Source of the DNA: Prolixibacteraceae bacterium
Lineage (GTDB): Bacteria > Bacteroidota > Bacteroidia > Bacteroidales > Prolixibacteraceae
Assembly: GCA_021740385.1 (NCBI GenBank)
Contig: JAIOZY010000032.1
Coordinates: forward strand, 1 to 58,137
DNA: 58,137 nt
Direction: 5' to 3'
Part shown: in pieces, positions 44,624 through 53,963 of the stretch
Numbering within the stretch: position 1 is the first letter of the stretch
Layout: every line of letters begins with the position of its first letter
The notes under the pieces: model-generated
Seen by the model: only the letters and a program-made list of their open reading frames with translations
Told to the model about the DNA's origin: nothing
The model's database searches: none
Program-made: the position numbers and the translations under genes

Positions 44624-45841
44624 ATGAGCTTAGACATTGAATCCATAAGAAAAGACTTTCCGATACTGGAGCAACAGGTTTACGGAAAACCCTACATCTA
44701 TCTCGATAACGCAGCAACCAGCCAGACCCCGCTCAACGTGCTGAAGGCAATGAACGATGTATACAACGGGTATAACGGGAATCCTCACCGGGGCGCACAT
44801 TACATGAGCAACAAAACAACGGCTGAGTATGAAAAAGTGCGCGACAAAGTAAAACTGTTTATAAATGCCCCAACGCGCGAAGAAGTGATTTTCACCAAAG
44901 GTACGACCGAAAGCATCAACCTTGTTGCATATTCGTTTGGAGAAGCATTTGTAAACGAAGGCGACGAAATTTTGGTTTCCGAAATGGAACATCATTCCAA
45001 CATCGTACCCTGGCAACTTTTATGCAATCGGAAAAAAGCAAATCTGAAAGTAATTCCGTTTGATGATAAAGGAAGGTTAAAGGTTGAAGAAATCCCGGCA
45101 CTGCTTTCATCCCGTACCCGCTTATTGGCTGTTACAATGGTGTCGAATGCCATGGGTGTGGTAAATCCGGTTGAAGAAATCATTGACATGGCCCATTCGA
45201 AAAATGTTCCGGTGTTGCTCGATGCGGCACAGGCCATACACCACATGAAGGTTGATGTTGAGAAGCTTGGTTGTGACTTCATGGTTTTTTCGGGGCACAA
45301 AATGTACGGGCCTACCGGTGTTGGCTGCCTTTTCGGAAAAAAAGAACTGCTCGATAAAATGCCCCCGTTTATGGGCGGTGGAGAAATGATTGAAAAGGTT
45401 TCTTTTTCGGGAACAACATTTAATCAACTTCCCTACAAATTTGAAGCCGGCACACCGAATTTTACCGAGGTTATTGGCCTTGGCGCAGCTATCGATTACC
45501 TGAATGGTATTGGAATAAATAATGTAATTGCCTGGGAGCATGAATTGCTTGATTATGCCCGAAAGCAATTAAGTGGGATAAAAAACATCCGGTTTTTTGG
45601 CGAAACAGAACACCAGTCTGGTGTTATTTCATTTCTGGTGGGCAATATCCACCCTTACGACATGGGCATGTTTCTCGATAAAATGGGTATAGCTGTTCGT
45701 ACAGGCCATCATTGTGCCGAACCGGTTATGGATCATTTTGGCATTCCGGGAACCGTGAGGGCATCGTTTGCTTTTTACAACATAAAGGAAGAAATTGACA
45801 AGCTTACCGATGCTGTCAAGAAGGTAATGTCGATGTTTTAA
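44624..45841 (+). CDS. sufS: Cysteine desulfurase SufS
   Basis: 405 residues. PLP enzyme that supplies sulfur to SufBCD. PLP Lys226 in FSGHKMYGPTGVG, active Cys364 in RTGHHCAEPVMDHFG (the same numbers as in E. coli SufS), and EMEHHSNIVPWQ near the cofactor. Separated from sufD by 105 bases with its own -7 element. No sufE or sufU is present in the window. Confidence 0.98.
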   Translation: MSLDIESIRKDFPILEQQVYGKPYIYLDNAATSQTPLNVLKAMNDVYNGYNGNPHRGAHYMSNKTTAEYEKVRDKVKLFINAPTREEVIFTKGTTESINLVAYSFGEAFVNEGDEILVSEMEHHSNIVPWQLLCNRKKANLKVIPFDDKGRLKVEEIPALLSSRTRLLAVTMVSNAMGVVNPVEEIIDMAHSKNVPVLLDAAQAIHHMKVDVEKLGCDFMVFSGHKMYGPTGVGCLFGKKELLDKMPPFMGGGEMIEKVSFSGTTFNQLPYKFEAGTPNFTEVIGLGAAIDYLNGIGINNVIAWEHELLDYARKQLSGIKNIRFFGETEHQSGVISFLVGNIHPYDMGMFLDKMGIAVRTGHHCAEPVMDHFGIPGTVRASFAFYNIKEEIDKLTDAVKKVMSMF

Positions 45842-45931
45842 TATTCAATTTCGGGTTCAATTTCACGGGCTGCCTTCACAAATAATTTCATGTCGTTTAA
45901 CCCAATCCGATATTTTTAACCGTGCAATACT

Positions 45932-46915
45932 TTAATTTATTGGTTTTTGATACAGACCAAAAATCGTATCGCTATGCCCTGTTTCCTGCAGGTAGTTGTC
46001 TTCTTGTTCGAAAATATAACGGATTAACTTTTTTGTTTCGGGGTCATCATTCAAAAAATTATGGGCAATGTCCTTAAAAAGAACGTGGGTAATATCCCAG
46101 CCAATTTCCCTTTCTTCAACAATGTTAAAATGTTTGTGCAGTGAAGGTACAATTGATTCTGAATCGACCGCTTCCGATGGGTCAACCAGTTTCATACGTA
46201 TCAAACCCGGTCGGTATGCCCGCTTTTTAACCGATTTACCATCGATCCTTACCCGGTATTTTTCTGGAATTTCTTTTAGGATTTCATTTACCCGTATTAA
46301 TTGAGATTTGCTCCACTGCAAACGGTTAGGCCCGGCATATTCGAATACAATTAAATGACCTTTTTCTTTCAGCAAAGGCAAAACTTTTGTTTCGAGAAAA
46401 CAATCGATCCGATCGAAATGGTGAAGGCTTGAGTTAAACAGGATCACATCGAACGATCCGGGTTCGAAATCATAAATGAGAAAATTACCGACATGGTATT
46501 TTATGTTGTTGAATTGCTGTTTCCCTGCTTCTTTTCGAGCTTTTTCAATTAAACTGCCGGCCAGGTCAATTCCTTCGATGGAAGAAAATACGGGGTATTT
46601 GGCAAATTTCCGTTCACGTGCCCCTGAGCCGCATCCAACCGATAAGAGCTTTAACCCGTTTTGATTGGAAAAGTACTTTTGAACTACGTAATCCTCGTAT
46701 TCAAGTTGTGTATCGCCGGTGCATTTTTCGTTCCAGCGGCTCCTCACTTCGGGAATGACCCAGAAATCAGAGGATTCTTTTGTCGTATTCCATTTTGTCG
46801 CTGTTCTTTCGTTTCCTGAAAGGCTGAATTTTGATACTATTTTTGAATATCCTTTTTGCTGTATTTTATAGTACAGGTCGATAAAATCGCCAACAGATAT
46901 GTACGTTTTGCCCAT
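45932..46915 (-). CDS. Class I SAM-dependent methyltransferase
   Basis: 327 residues. Motif I is LLSVGCGSGARERKFA, followed by IEGIDLAGSLIEKARKE (motif post-I), NFLIYDFEPGSFDVILFNSSLHHFDR (motif II) and LLKEKGHLIVFEYAGPNRLQW. It is a methyltransferase of the type-11 domain group; the substrate cannot be told. The N-terminal ~90 residues and the C-terminal ~90 residues are helical extensions outside the core. Convergent with sufS across a 90-base gap; isolated, so context gives no clue. Confidence 0.82.
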   Translation of the reverse strand: MGKTYISVGDFIDLYYKIQQKGYSKIVSKFSLSGNERTATKWNTTKESSDFWVIPEVRSRWNEKCTGDTQLEYEDYVVQKYFSNQNGLKLLSVGCGSGARERKFAKYPVFSSIEGIDLAGSLIEKARKEAGKQQFNNIKYHVGNFLIYDFEPGSFDVILFNSSLHHFDRIDCFLETKVLPLLKEKGHLIVFEYAGPNRLQWSKSQLIRVNEILKEIPEKYRVRIDGKSVKKRAYRPGLIRMKLVDPSEAVDSESIVPSLHKHFNIVEEREIGWDITHVLFKDIAHNFLNDDPETKKLIRYIFEQEDNYLQETGHSDTIFGLYQKPIN

Positions 46916-47128
46916 AAATAGAATAAAAAAATCTTTTAGCAGAATCTAACCTGCATAATTCATAAACTTTGTTTTTCCTTTGTGTATTAGAGGCTTAGTG
47001 GTAAATATTTTTTTAGCCACAAAGGCACCAAGACACAAATTTTCACTAAGATGTATGTATTTATGAATTAATCAGGCTAAAATAATAATTTTGGCTATAA
47101 CAAGTGAATTTGATGCAATATGTCAAAA

Positions 47129-47146
47129 TCCCGATGTACATCGGGA
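47129..47146. repeat. 18-bp perfect palindrome, TCCCGATGT type
   Basis: TCCCGATGTACATCGGGA; a two-base variant is at 14344-14361. See the gap entry above. Confidence 0.6.
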
Positions 47147-47166
47147 CTAAATTTAGTAAATATTGA

Positions 47167-47215
47167 ATAAAAAAAAATAATGGCCGGTTCAATGATATTT
47201 TTGCCAGCCATTATT
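47167..47215 (-). terminator. Terminator of the lipoprotein pair
   Basis: On the minus strand AATAATGGC and GCCATTATT form a perfect 9-bp stem with a 22-base loop, followed by a run of T (plus 47167-47177). It lies 28 bases after the lipoprotein stop at 47243. Confidence 0.65.
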
Positions 47216-47242
47216 GCTATTTAATAATTATGAAATGGGCTG

Positions 47243-47890
47243 CTAATAATCGACAAACGTAATGTCTTCGGGGATTTCAAAAAGTGAAGCATCTACTCCG
47301 CCGGTTTTGATTTCAACGGCTTCCATTAATACGTCGTTGCCTGCAAAATTCGATATGGTTTTCAAGGGAATACCTTCCCAAACCCAAACGGTTGATTTAA
47401 CCGGTTTTTCAATGGTTACCTTCAGGCACTTTTTCCCGGCAACATCTTCATAACCATGTTTTTCGATTCCATAACGTTTTTTGTCTTTTTCCGGGACATT
47501 TTCGTAATCGGTAGCCGGTGCCGAATAGTATTTCATTTTAGTCCCTTCGGCATTATCGTATTCCCAGTTGTAACGGAAACCATCAACAATAAGGGCATTA
47601 CCTCCAGCTTTTTCGCCCATAATAACAAGGTAGTTGTCTTCGAATTGTTTGTTGCCGTAATCGTCGAACCACCATTCCCGGGTCATTTCCTGTCCGGCAG
47701 CGTGGTTTATGTACTTCACGTAGGCCGATTCAATGGGAAAAATCTTTTTTGGGGTAGTTGTACCTTTGGGGAGCTCTTCAACTTGTTCAATCAACGATTC
47801 AACTTCGGTTTGAACGGATTTTTCTTTTTTCGACTGGCACGCGAAAAGAACAAATGCCATCAAAAGAATTAGGATTACTGATTTTCTCAT
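47243..47890 (-). CDS. Predicted lipoprotein, possibly DUF4412/LolA-like fold
   Basis: 215 residues. Signal with lipobox at LFACQSKKEK. The mature part is beta-rich with YVKYINHAAGQEMTREWWFD, EKHGYEDVAGKKCLKVTI, STVWVWEGIPLKTI and a closing VDASLFEIPEDITF. This order (modified side chain, 'agkkc', 'vWvwkGIPlk', 'FeiP') recalls DUF4412-type envelope lipoproteins, but I am not certain of the family. Function unknown. It lies 23 bases after the next lipoprotein gene in the same direction, likely one operon. Confidence 0.7.
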   Translation of the reverse strand: MRKSVILILLMAFVLFACQSKKEKSVQTEVESLIEQVEELPKGTTTPKKIFPIESAYVKYINHAAGQEMTREWWFDDYGNKQFEDNYLVIMGEKAGGNALIVDGFRYNWEYDNAEGTKMKYYSAPATDYENVPEKDKKRYGIEKHGYEDVAGKKCLKVTIEKPVKSTVWVWEGIPLKTISNFAGNDVLMEAVEIKTGGVDASLFEIPEDITFVDY

Positions 47891-47912
47891 GTGTTATAAT
47901 TTTGGTTTATAA

Positions 47913-48662
47913 TTATTTAAACGGAATTAACCCGGGTTCCTCAAGGTAATTTACAAGCGGATGGTTTTCTATCCATTTTTCCCGTTCATTTTCGGTGCCG
48001 AATGAATAAACGGTTCCGTAAACAGTGAGCGGGTTTGCCGAAATGCCTTGTTCGTCAACCATGTCGAATGTAATCCGAACGGTTGTTAAATCATCGTTGC
48101 TGGTTCCGCCCATTTCCATTTCAAAGGTTTCGGGCCAGCAGGTCATAAACAACTGGCTTCCGTTTTGTTCGTAGGTATTTCCATCATCGCCAAGCAGCTT
48201 CATGTAATATTTGCCGGGCTCTGACTGGAAAAAAGGCAATTCACATTTACCCGACCCACAGTAGTAGGTAACGTTATACGTTGGGTCGAAAATGGGTAAA
48301 ACGTAGGGGCTCATTGCAGTGCTGACAGACGAATAATAGTTTTTCCCCGAATAATAACCCTCAAGAATCTGATCTTCCTGAACATTTTCTGCCATGTCCA
48401 TGAATGTATATTGGTCGAAATCGAGTGTCCAGTTTCCCTCAGGGGTTTCCCCGTCAAAGGTGCCACGCACTACCATACGCACATCGGCCTGAATGTTTTC
48501 GCCTTCGCTGGTGGTAGTAACTTTGCCCCCGTCGTCAATGTTGATGAGCCAAAATTTGCTATCGGTCATGCCGGTTCCCGGCCCGTCTTTGTTGCAGCCC
48601 GGTAATACAAAAAGTAAAAAAACCAACCACGCAATGCGCACAATATAAGATGCATACGTCAT
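47913..48662 (-). CDS. Hypothetical lipoprotein
   Basis: 249 residues. Signal with lipobox at FVLPGCNKDG. I do not recognise a family. Visible features: FWLINIDDGGKVTTTSEGENI early on, mixed beta pattern, a Cys pair in YYCGSGKCELPFF, and a CWPETFEMEMGG segment. The GTFDGETPEGNWTLDFDQY region suggests a beta-sandwich. First gene of a probable pair with the downstream lipoprotein; an AraC-type regulator in the same direction lies 126 bases upstream. Confidence 0.65.
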   Translation of the reverse strand: MTYASYIVRIAWLVFLLFVLPGCNKDGPGTGMTDSKFWLINIDDGGKVTTTSEGENIQADVRMVVRGTFDGETPEGNWTLDFDQYTFMDMAENVQEDQILEGYYSGKNYYSSVSTAMSPYVLPIFDPTYNVTYYCGSGKCELPFFQSEPGKYYMKLLGDDGNTYEQNGSQLFMTCWPETFEMEMGGTSNDDLTTVRITFDMVDEQGISANPLTVYGTVYSFGTENEREKWIENHPLVNYLEEPGLIPFK

Positions 48663-48787
48663 AATGCTTGCTTTGTGATAAATTTGTTTAAGTTATTACA
48701 GACGGGAACAAAAAAATTGTAAATAACGGACACTTTTAAATTTTTCCGGAAAGATATTGTGAAAAGACCGATAACTGTTGTTAAAAA

Positions 48788-49585
48788 CTATTTTCCAGAG
48801 ATTATCCTCAGGGAATGCTGATCGCGTTTAAAAAATTTTGCCGGTGTTTCGCCAATAATTTTTTTAAAATCGTTTATCAGGTGGGCCTGGTCGTGATAGC
48901 CCCCGCTGTATACCATTTCCTGAAAATCAGCTTTGTTATTGGTGAGGTAGCAGTTCCATAAATAATTCACCCTCACAATCCGTGAAAGGGCTTTTGCACT
49001 AATTCCCACACGGCACTGAAATTTCCGCCTGAATGAACGGGGATTGAAGTTAAGATTTTCGAGCAACCGGTTTACGTTCTCAACCCCGTAACAATTCATA
49101 ATCTGGTCGTATACCCGATCAATTTCATCGGGAAAATATTTTTGGGAAGTCAGTTTTAAAAGAAAATGCTCAAGCATCGGTATCCTTTCCGAATGGTTTT
49201 GCATGCAACCCATGGCATTGTATACCTGCCGGGGAATTACATTTTCGGCTTTGGGGAACAGGCCTCCATAAAAGTTTGTGAACTTAATGCCAAAAAACCT
49301 GCTGAAAACAGAGGCGTTACATACTGCAACCAATGTTTCGGGAATGTGGTTTACTTCAACAAAAATTGTTCTCGAAACGGGTACAACAATAAAATATCCC
49401 GGCAGCAGAATCCGCTTGTTATCATCGAAGATCGAAACCTTTCCCCCAAAATTAAAAGCCAAGCTCACACAACCGTCGGGTATAAACTTGTCTGTCAGTG
49501 AATTTTGTCCATCTTCGGGCTCAATCAATAAAAACCTTCTGATTAAAAACGACAGTTCTTTATTGGGCAGTACAGTACGTAACAT
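48788..49585 (-). CDS. AraC-family transcriptional regulator
   Basis: 265 residues. An N-terminal cupin-like sensor (FIPDGCVSLAFNFGGKVSIF, LLPGYFIVVPVSRTIFVEV) like the DUF6597-type domains is followed by the C-terminal AraC DNA-binding domain: VNRLLENLNFNPRSFRRKFQ as the first helix-turn-helix and MVYSGGYHDQAHLINDFKKIIGETP as the second, the latter close to the family consensus (GY.DQSHFi.dFk...G.tP). It probably senses a small ligand and regulates nearby or remote genes; the two lipoproteins downstream are candidates only by position. Confidence 0.85.
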   Translation of the reverse strand: MLRTVLPNKELSFLIRRFLLIEPEDGQNSLTDKFIPDGCVSLAFNFGGKVSIFDDNKRILLPGYFIVVPVSRTIFVEVNHIPETLVAVCNASVFSRFFGIKFTNFYGGLFPKAENVIPRQVYNAMGCMQNHSERIPMLEHFLLKLTSQKYFPDEIDRVYDQIMNCYGVENVNRLLENLNFNPRSFRRKFQCRVGISAKALSRIVRVNYLWNCYLTNNKADFQEMVYSGGYHDQAHLINDFKKIIGETPAKFFKRDQHSLRIISGK

Positions 49586-50001
49586 TTTCTCTTAAATAAA
49601 CAGTTATCAATATTAACAAATATTTACTACAGAAATTCAATCATTCAAAAACAGTTCTTTCATTCGTTTTTTTGGTTGAAGGGTTACATATCATTTTCGC
49701 ATGGACAAAACCTCTCCAAAGAATTTTGTATTATTGCATAATTTTTCAGCCCAAATAATTCGGGAATTATTTCTGTCTCTGACAGCGACTAAGATTCAGT
49801 AAAACTTTTATAAAAAGTTATACTTTCCCGAATCAAGTTCGGGACAAGCTATCTAAGTCGGTTCGCCAGCTGGCGAATGAACTTTATTCATACTAAAAAT
49901 CTATGAATAGTTCGGGATAGAAGGGTTTTTGGGCCATGAAAATGCAATATATTTTTGAAATTGGAGTTTTAACTTCCGAGACAAATATTTTAGGGTAAAC
50001 T
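49586..50001. other. 416-base divergent intergenic region before porW
   Basis: No gene recognised. It contains several CCCGAA/TTCGGG motifs, including an inverted pair around 49832-49850, the perfect palindrome TTCGCCAGCTGGCGAA at 49862-49877, and the porW promoter at 49928-49957. The first ~100 bases, A+T-rich, should hold the promoter of the AraC-type gene. Confidence 0.6.
49928..49957 (+). promoter_or_regulatory. porW promoter
   Basis: TTTG at 49928-49931, an 18-base spacer, TATTTTTG at 49950-49957: both boxes match the Bacteroidota consensus. The leader to the TTG start at 50002 is ~40 bases. Confidence 0.7.
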
Positions 50002-53000
50002 TTGAGAAAACCATTACGAAATACATCGCTGCTCCCCATCTTGATAACTTTGGTGCTGGCCTCGTGTTCAACCGAGAAAAACACCCTTGTTACCCGGGGT
50101 TACCATAACCTCACGGCTCATTACAACGTCTTTTTTAACGGGAAAGAAGCCATGAAATCGGGTCTTGAAAAAATTGACGAACAAGTTGAGGAAGATTACA
50201 CCAAAATACTGCCGGTTTTCAAAGAGAGCCTTCCGGGTACGGCCGAATTGGTTTCATCCGACATGGACATTGCCATTGATAAAGGCACGAAACTAATTAA
50301 ATTCCATTCCATTACTAATCCGCCCAAGAGTACAAAAAAGAGGCGGGGCAGAAGGAGCAACAGGGATAACATTAAGCCGGAATATAACAAGTGGGTCGAC
50401 GATGCATACATTATGATTGGGCGTGCTTACCTTTATAAAAAGGAGTTTATACAGGCAAGCAGCATCTTCCAGCTTATTATACGCAAATATAAAGAGATGC
50501 CAGTGAAGTATGAAGCGTACATTTGGCTGATTCGCTCGTTAAGCGAAGCCGAACGTTATACCGAGGCCCAGGAAATTGTTGAAACACTCGAAGGGGACGA
50601 CTTTTTCCCTGAAAAGCTTGAAGGTGAGCTGGCCATTGTTGCTGCCGATATGCACATGAAACAACTCCAGTACGACGAGGCTATTCACTACCTCGATATT
50701 GGCATTAATAACATCAGGGGGAACAAGCGTAAAACCCGTTATACTTACATTCTTGCACAGCTTTACCAGGAAACCGGCAATCAGGAACAAGCCCTTGAAG
50801 CTTACCGGCAGGTAATACGGCGCCGCCCCAATTACAAAATGTTGTTCAACGCCCGTATAAACAGCGCCGGGGTTTTTTCGGGCGAGGGCAACGCGGCCAT
50901 GTTACGAAAAGAGCTCAACAAAATGCGCCGCAAAAAATGGAACAAACCTTTCCTCGATCAAATCTATTTTGCGCTGGGTAACCTGGCATACAACGAAGGC
51001 AAAACCGATGAAGCCGTTGAGATGTACTGTAAATCGGTAGCATCTTCGTACGACAACTCTTTCCAGCTTGCACTTAGTGGAATGACCCTGGCCGACCTAT
51101 ACCTTGAACAACGCAAATATATTCTTTCGGGAAAATATTACGATAGCGCGATGGTGGTGATTGATGAAAATTATCCGAATTACGATGCCATTTCGAAAAA
51201 ATATGCAACACTCAGCGCCCTGGCAGGAAACCTCGAAACTGTTGAAACAGAAGATAGCTTGCAGGCACTCGCCGAATTGCCCGAAGACGAACTGAACGAG
51301 AAAATTGACAAATGGGTTGAAATTGAGAAAGAAAAGCAAAAGGAGCTGATGGAGGGTGATGCCGGTGGTGCCGGAGGCATGAATTATTACCGGGCAACCA
51401 GTTCGCGCATGCGCCTGGGAGGTAATACATCGGGGTGGTATTTTTACAACCAAACAACCGTTTCGTACGGAAAAAAAGAATTCCAACAACTTTGGGGCAG
51501 CCGCGAAAACGAAGACAACTGGCGGCGGTCCAATAAGTCGGAAGCAATGTACGACGATTCGGGCGAACCAATTGAAGGCGAACTGACTGAATTGATGGAG
51601 GAGGAGGTTGAACAACGCAACGACGACCCCACAACCCGGGAATATTATATGCAGGATATTCCCCTGACCGACTCAATGTTAGCGGCCTCGCACACCAAAA
51701 TACGCGATGCACTCTTTAATGCCGGTGTTTCACTGAAATCGGAATTTAACGATTACGAAACGGCCATCACATGTTTTGCCGGTTTAAATGATCGCTATCC
51801 CGATAATATTTACCGGTTGTCGGGCTGGTTTTACCTTTGGGATTCGTACAACGCCACCAATAAACCCGATAGTGCTGCTTACTATAAAAATCGTATCATT
51901 GAAAATTATCCCGGTTCGAATTACGCGAAATACCTCATTAACCCGAATTTCTTTATTGAAGAAGAAAGCCGAAAGGACAGTATAAACAAACTATACAACC
52001 TGGCATTTGTGGCATATAAAAACCGTGATTACAACCAAGCAACACGCCTGACCAAAACAGCGCTTACGCTTGAGCCCGACACGGCATTGATTCCCAAAAT
52101 ACAATTTGTACGTGTTATTTCCGAATCGAGAAACCTGGGTAATAACCGTCTGGCCGATTCTTTAAGGGTATACATAGAAAAATATAAAGGCTCCGAACCG
52201 GTTCAATTTGCACAACAAATACTGGGGTTGGTTAAAGAAGACCGTCTTTCGGATTACGACGAGATGGTCAAATCGGGGTACCTGAGCGATAAAATCACCA
52301 ACAAAGAGGTGATGCAACAACAAAATGCCGACGACCCCTATGGTGGTAAATGGGATACCGATCCCGACCTGCTGCACTATTTCATCATTGCTATCCCGGC
52401 CGACAATGATATTGATATAAACCGGTTGAAATTCGATATTGCCAACTACAACCTCGACCATTATACCATGCTCGATTTCGATATCGAAACCGAAACACTC
52501 AACAATGATACCCGCTTGATTATTGTAAGGAACTTTGAAAACAAACAAAGCGCACTGGTATACTTTTTATCGATTATTAGAAAGCCCGAAGTTTTCAAAA
52601 CATTGGCAGGGAAAGAATATTACAACTTTGTTGCTTCAAACAACAATTACCGCGAAATGCTTAGCGACAGGAGCTATGACCAATACCTGGCTTATTTCTC
52701 GGGTAATTACAGCAGCATGGTTTCCGGCAATTTTTCGGAATCGGAACTCGAATCGCCCGAAGAGTTAATGGCACGCTTAAACAAAGATCCGAACGAGGAA
52801 CTTAAAGAAAAAGGTGAATTTGTGGTTGTTAAAGCAGCCGATGAAACCGGTAGCGGCGAAAATGCCGCTGTTGCTGAAGGTATATTCGATGAGGGGTACG
52901 ATACACCGCACTCGTTCATGATTATTATTGAACAGGAAAACTTCGGAACGGGCTTCCTTATGCGCGACTTTGTGCGATACAACCTTTCCGAAATCAGCGA

Positions 53001-53853
53001 CAGGCGCTTCAGGGTTTTACCCGGCAAAACAGCAGGTAAAACGCTGCTTACCGTTTCATCGTTTCCAAATGCAATTGAGGCACAGGAGTACATGAAAACA
53101 GTTAACGACAATCCATCGCTTTTAGAATCGATTGGCGACAATGAATTTCAGACCTACATTATTTCCGATTCAAACCTTGAGAAATTGCTCGACACAGGCA
53201 ACATGGATGAATGGAAGCGATTTTATCGTGCAAACTACATTTACCGGAAACCACAGCTCCCCGATACAAATATCCCGGAAACCGTGGAATATGAAACGGA
53301 AGAAGAATCAGCAGCACCTTCACAGGAAGAAGCCCCGGTTCAGGACGAAAAGCACGAAGAGGAAGTCGTTGTTGTTTCCGAACCCGTTGAAGAAAGTGAA
53401 ACAATTTCCCCGGAAGAACCTGGAAATGAGCAAGTCGAAATTTCCCCGGAAGAAACCCCGGTTGACAATGCCCCTGTAAACCGTGCCGGATTATTTGAAT
53501 TTGATGCAGAAGCCGGCCATAACCTTGTTTACATGCTTCCGGCAAACGGATCGAACCAAACCCTGCTCATAACCTATTTAACACGCTTTAATGCCCTTTC
53601 ATACCGCGGTTCAGATATTGAAGTTACAACTAAGCCATTCGACGATTTCCGCATGCTGGTTATGGTAACCGGGCTTGGAAGCAAAGAAAAGGCTGAAGCA
53701 TATTTTGAAAAAGTGAAAAACGACTCACGAATAAACATGTCGTTACGAAATATTGAATACCGCAGCTTCCTTATAACAGATAAAAATATTGAAGCCTTCA
53801 TTGAAAGTAAAGCAATTCAGGGCTATCAGGAATTTTATAACGAGCATTATTAA
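50002..53853 (+). CDS. porW: Type IX secretion accessory lipoprotein PorW/SprE
   Basis: 1283 residues. The TTG start at 50002 is the only one giving a lipoprotein signal (lipobox LASC, Cys22). The diagnostic start of the mature protein is NTLVTRGYHNLTAHYNVFFNG. TPR-like helical repeats run from ~130 to ~700 (AYLYKKEFIQASSIFQLIIR, ALEAYRQVIRRRPNYK), then an alpha/beta C-terminal half with SPOR-like repeats (HYFIIAIPADNDIDINRL, HSFMIIIEQENFGTGFLMRD, HNLVYMLPANGSNQTLLITY). A Glu/Pro-rich linker spans ~1093-1155. PorW/SprE is needed for T9SS function and gliding and is thought to connect the secretion ring to the trans-envelope motor. porX follows 110 bases later. Confidence 0.88.
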   Translation: MRKPLRNTSLLPILITLVLASCSTEKNTLVTRGYHNLTAHYNVFFNGKEAMKSGLEKIDEQVEEDYTKILPVFKESLPGTAELVSSDMDIAIDKGTKLIKFHSITNPPKSTKKRRGRRSNRDNIKPEYNKWVDDAYIMIGRAYLYKKEFIQASSIFQLIIRKYKEMPVKYEAYIWLIRSLSEAERYTEAQEIVETLEGDDFFPEKLEGELAIVAADMHMKQLQYDEAIHYLDIGINNIRGNKRKTRYTYILAQLYQETGNQEQALEAYRQVIRRRPNYKMLFNARINSAGVFSGEGNAAMLRKELNKMRRKKWNKPFLDQIYFALGNLAYNEGKTDEAVEMYCKSVASSYDNSFQLALSGMTLADLYLEQRKYILSGKYYDSAMVVIDENYPNYDAISKKYATLSALAGNLETVETEDSLQALAELPEDELNEKIDKWVEIEKEKQKELMEGDAGGAGGMNYYRATSSRMRLGGNTSGWYFYNQTTVSYGKKEFQQLWGSRENEDNWRRSNKSEAMYDDSGEPIEGELTELMEEEVEQRNDDPTTREYYMQDIPLTDSMLAASHTKIRDALFNAGVSLKSEFNDYETAITCFAGLNDRYPDNIYRLSGWFYLWDSYNATNKPDSAAYYKNRIIENYPGSNYAKYLINPNFFIEEESRKDSINKLYNLAFVAYKNRDYNQATRLTKTALTLEPDTALIPKIQFVRVISESRNLGNNRLADSLRVYIEKYKGSEPVQFAQQILGLVKEDRLSDYDEMVKSGYLSDKITNKEVMQQQNADDPYGGKWDTDPDLLHYFIIAIPADNDIDINRLKFDIANYNLDHYTMLDFDIETETLNNDTRLIIVRNFENKQSALVYFLSIIRKPEVFKTLAGKEYYNFVASNNNYREMLSDRSYDQYLAYFSGNYSSMVSGNFSESELESPEELMARLNKDPNEELKEKGEFVVVKAADETGSGENAAVAEGIFDEGYDTPHSFMIIIEQENFGTGFLMRDFVRYNLSEISDRRFRVLPGKTAGKTLLTVSSFPNAIEAQEYMKTVNDNPSLLESIGDNEFQTYIISDSNLEKLLDTGNMDEWKRFYRANYIYRKPQLPDTNIPETVEYETEEESAAPSQEEAPVQDEKHEEEVVVVSEPVEESETISPEEPGNEQVEISPEETPVDNAPVNRAGLFEFDAEAGHNLVYMLPANGSNQTLLITYLTRFNALSYRGSDIEVTTKPFDDFRMLVMVTGLGSKEKAEAYFEKVKNDSRINMSLRNIEYRSFLITDKNIEAFIESKAIQGYQEFYNEHY

Positions 53854-53908
53854 ACTTCTTTTCGTTAAAAGATGTGAAGCAAGCCCAACGGGGCAATAAA
53901 ACAAACCG

Positions 53909-53916
53909 TACCTTTG
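53909..53916 (+). promoter_or_regulatory. -7 element for porX
   Basis: TACCTTTG, exact TAnnTTTG, 47 bases before the ATG at 53964. It would allow porX expression separate from porW. No -33 box seen. Confidence 0.4.
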
Positions 53917-53963
53917 TTATTATCCTTGAACGAAAAAATGCACGATATTAATTGTAAAAAACC

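Larger units (their letters stand above)
46916..47242. other. 327-base intergenic stretch with repeats and a terminator
   Basis: No gene seen. It contains an A+T-rich region, a CCACAAAGGCACCAAGACAC stretch (47026-47045) of a type often scattered in Bacteroidota genomes, the perfect palindrome at 47129, and the terminator of the reverse-strand lipoprotein gene at 47167-47215. Confidence 0.6.
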
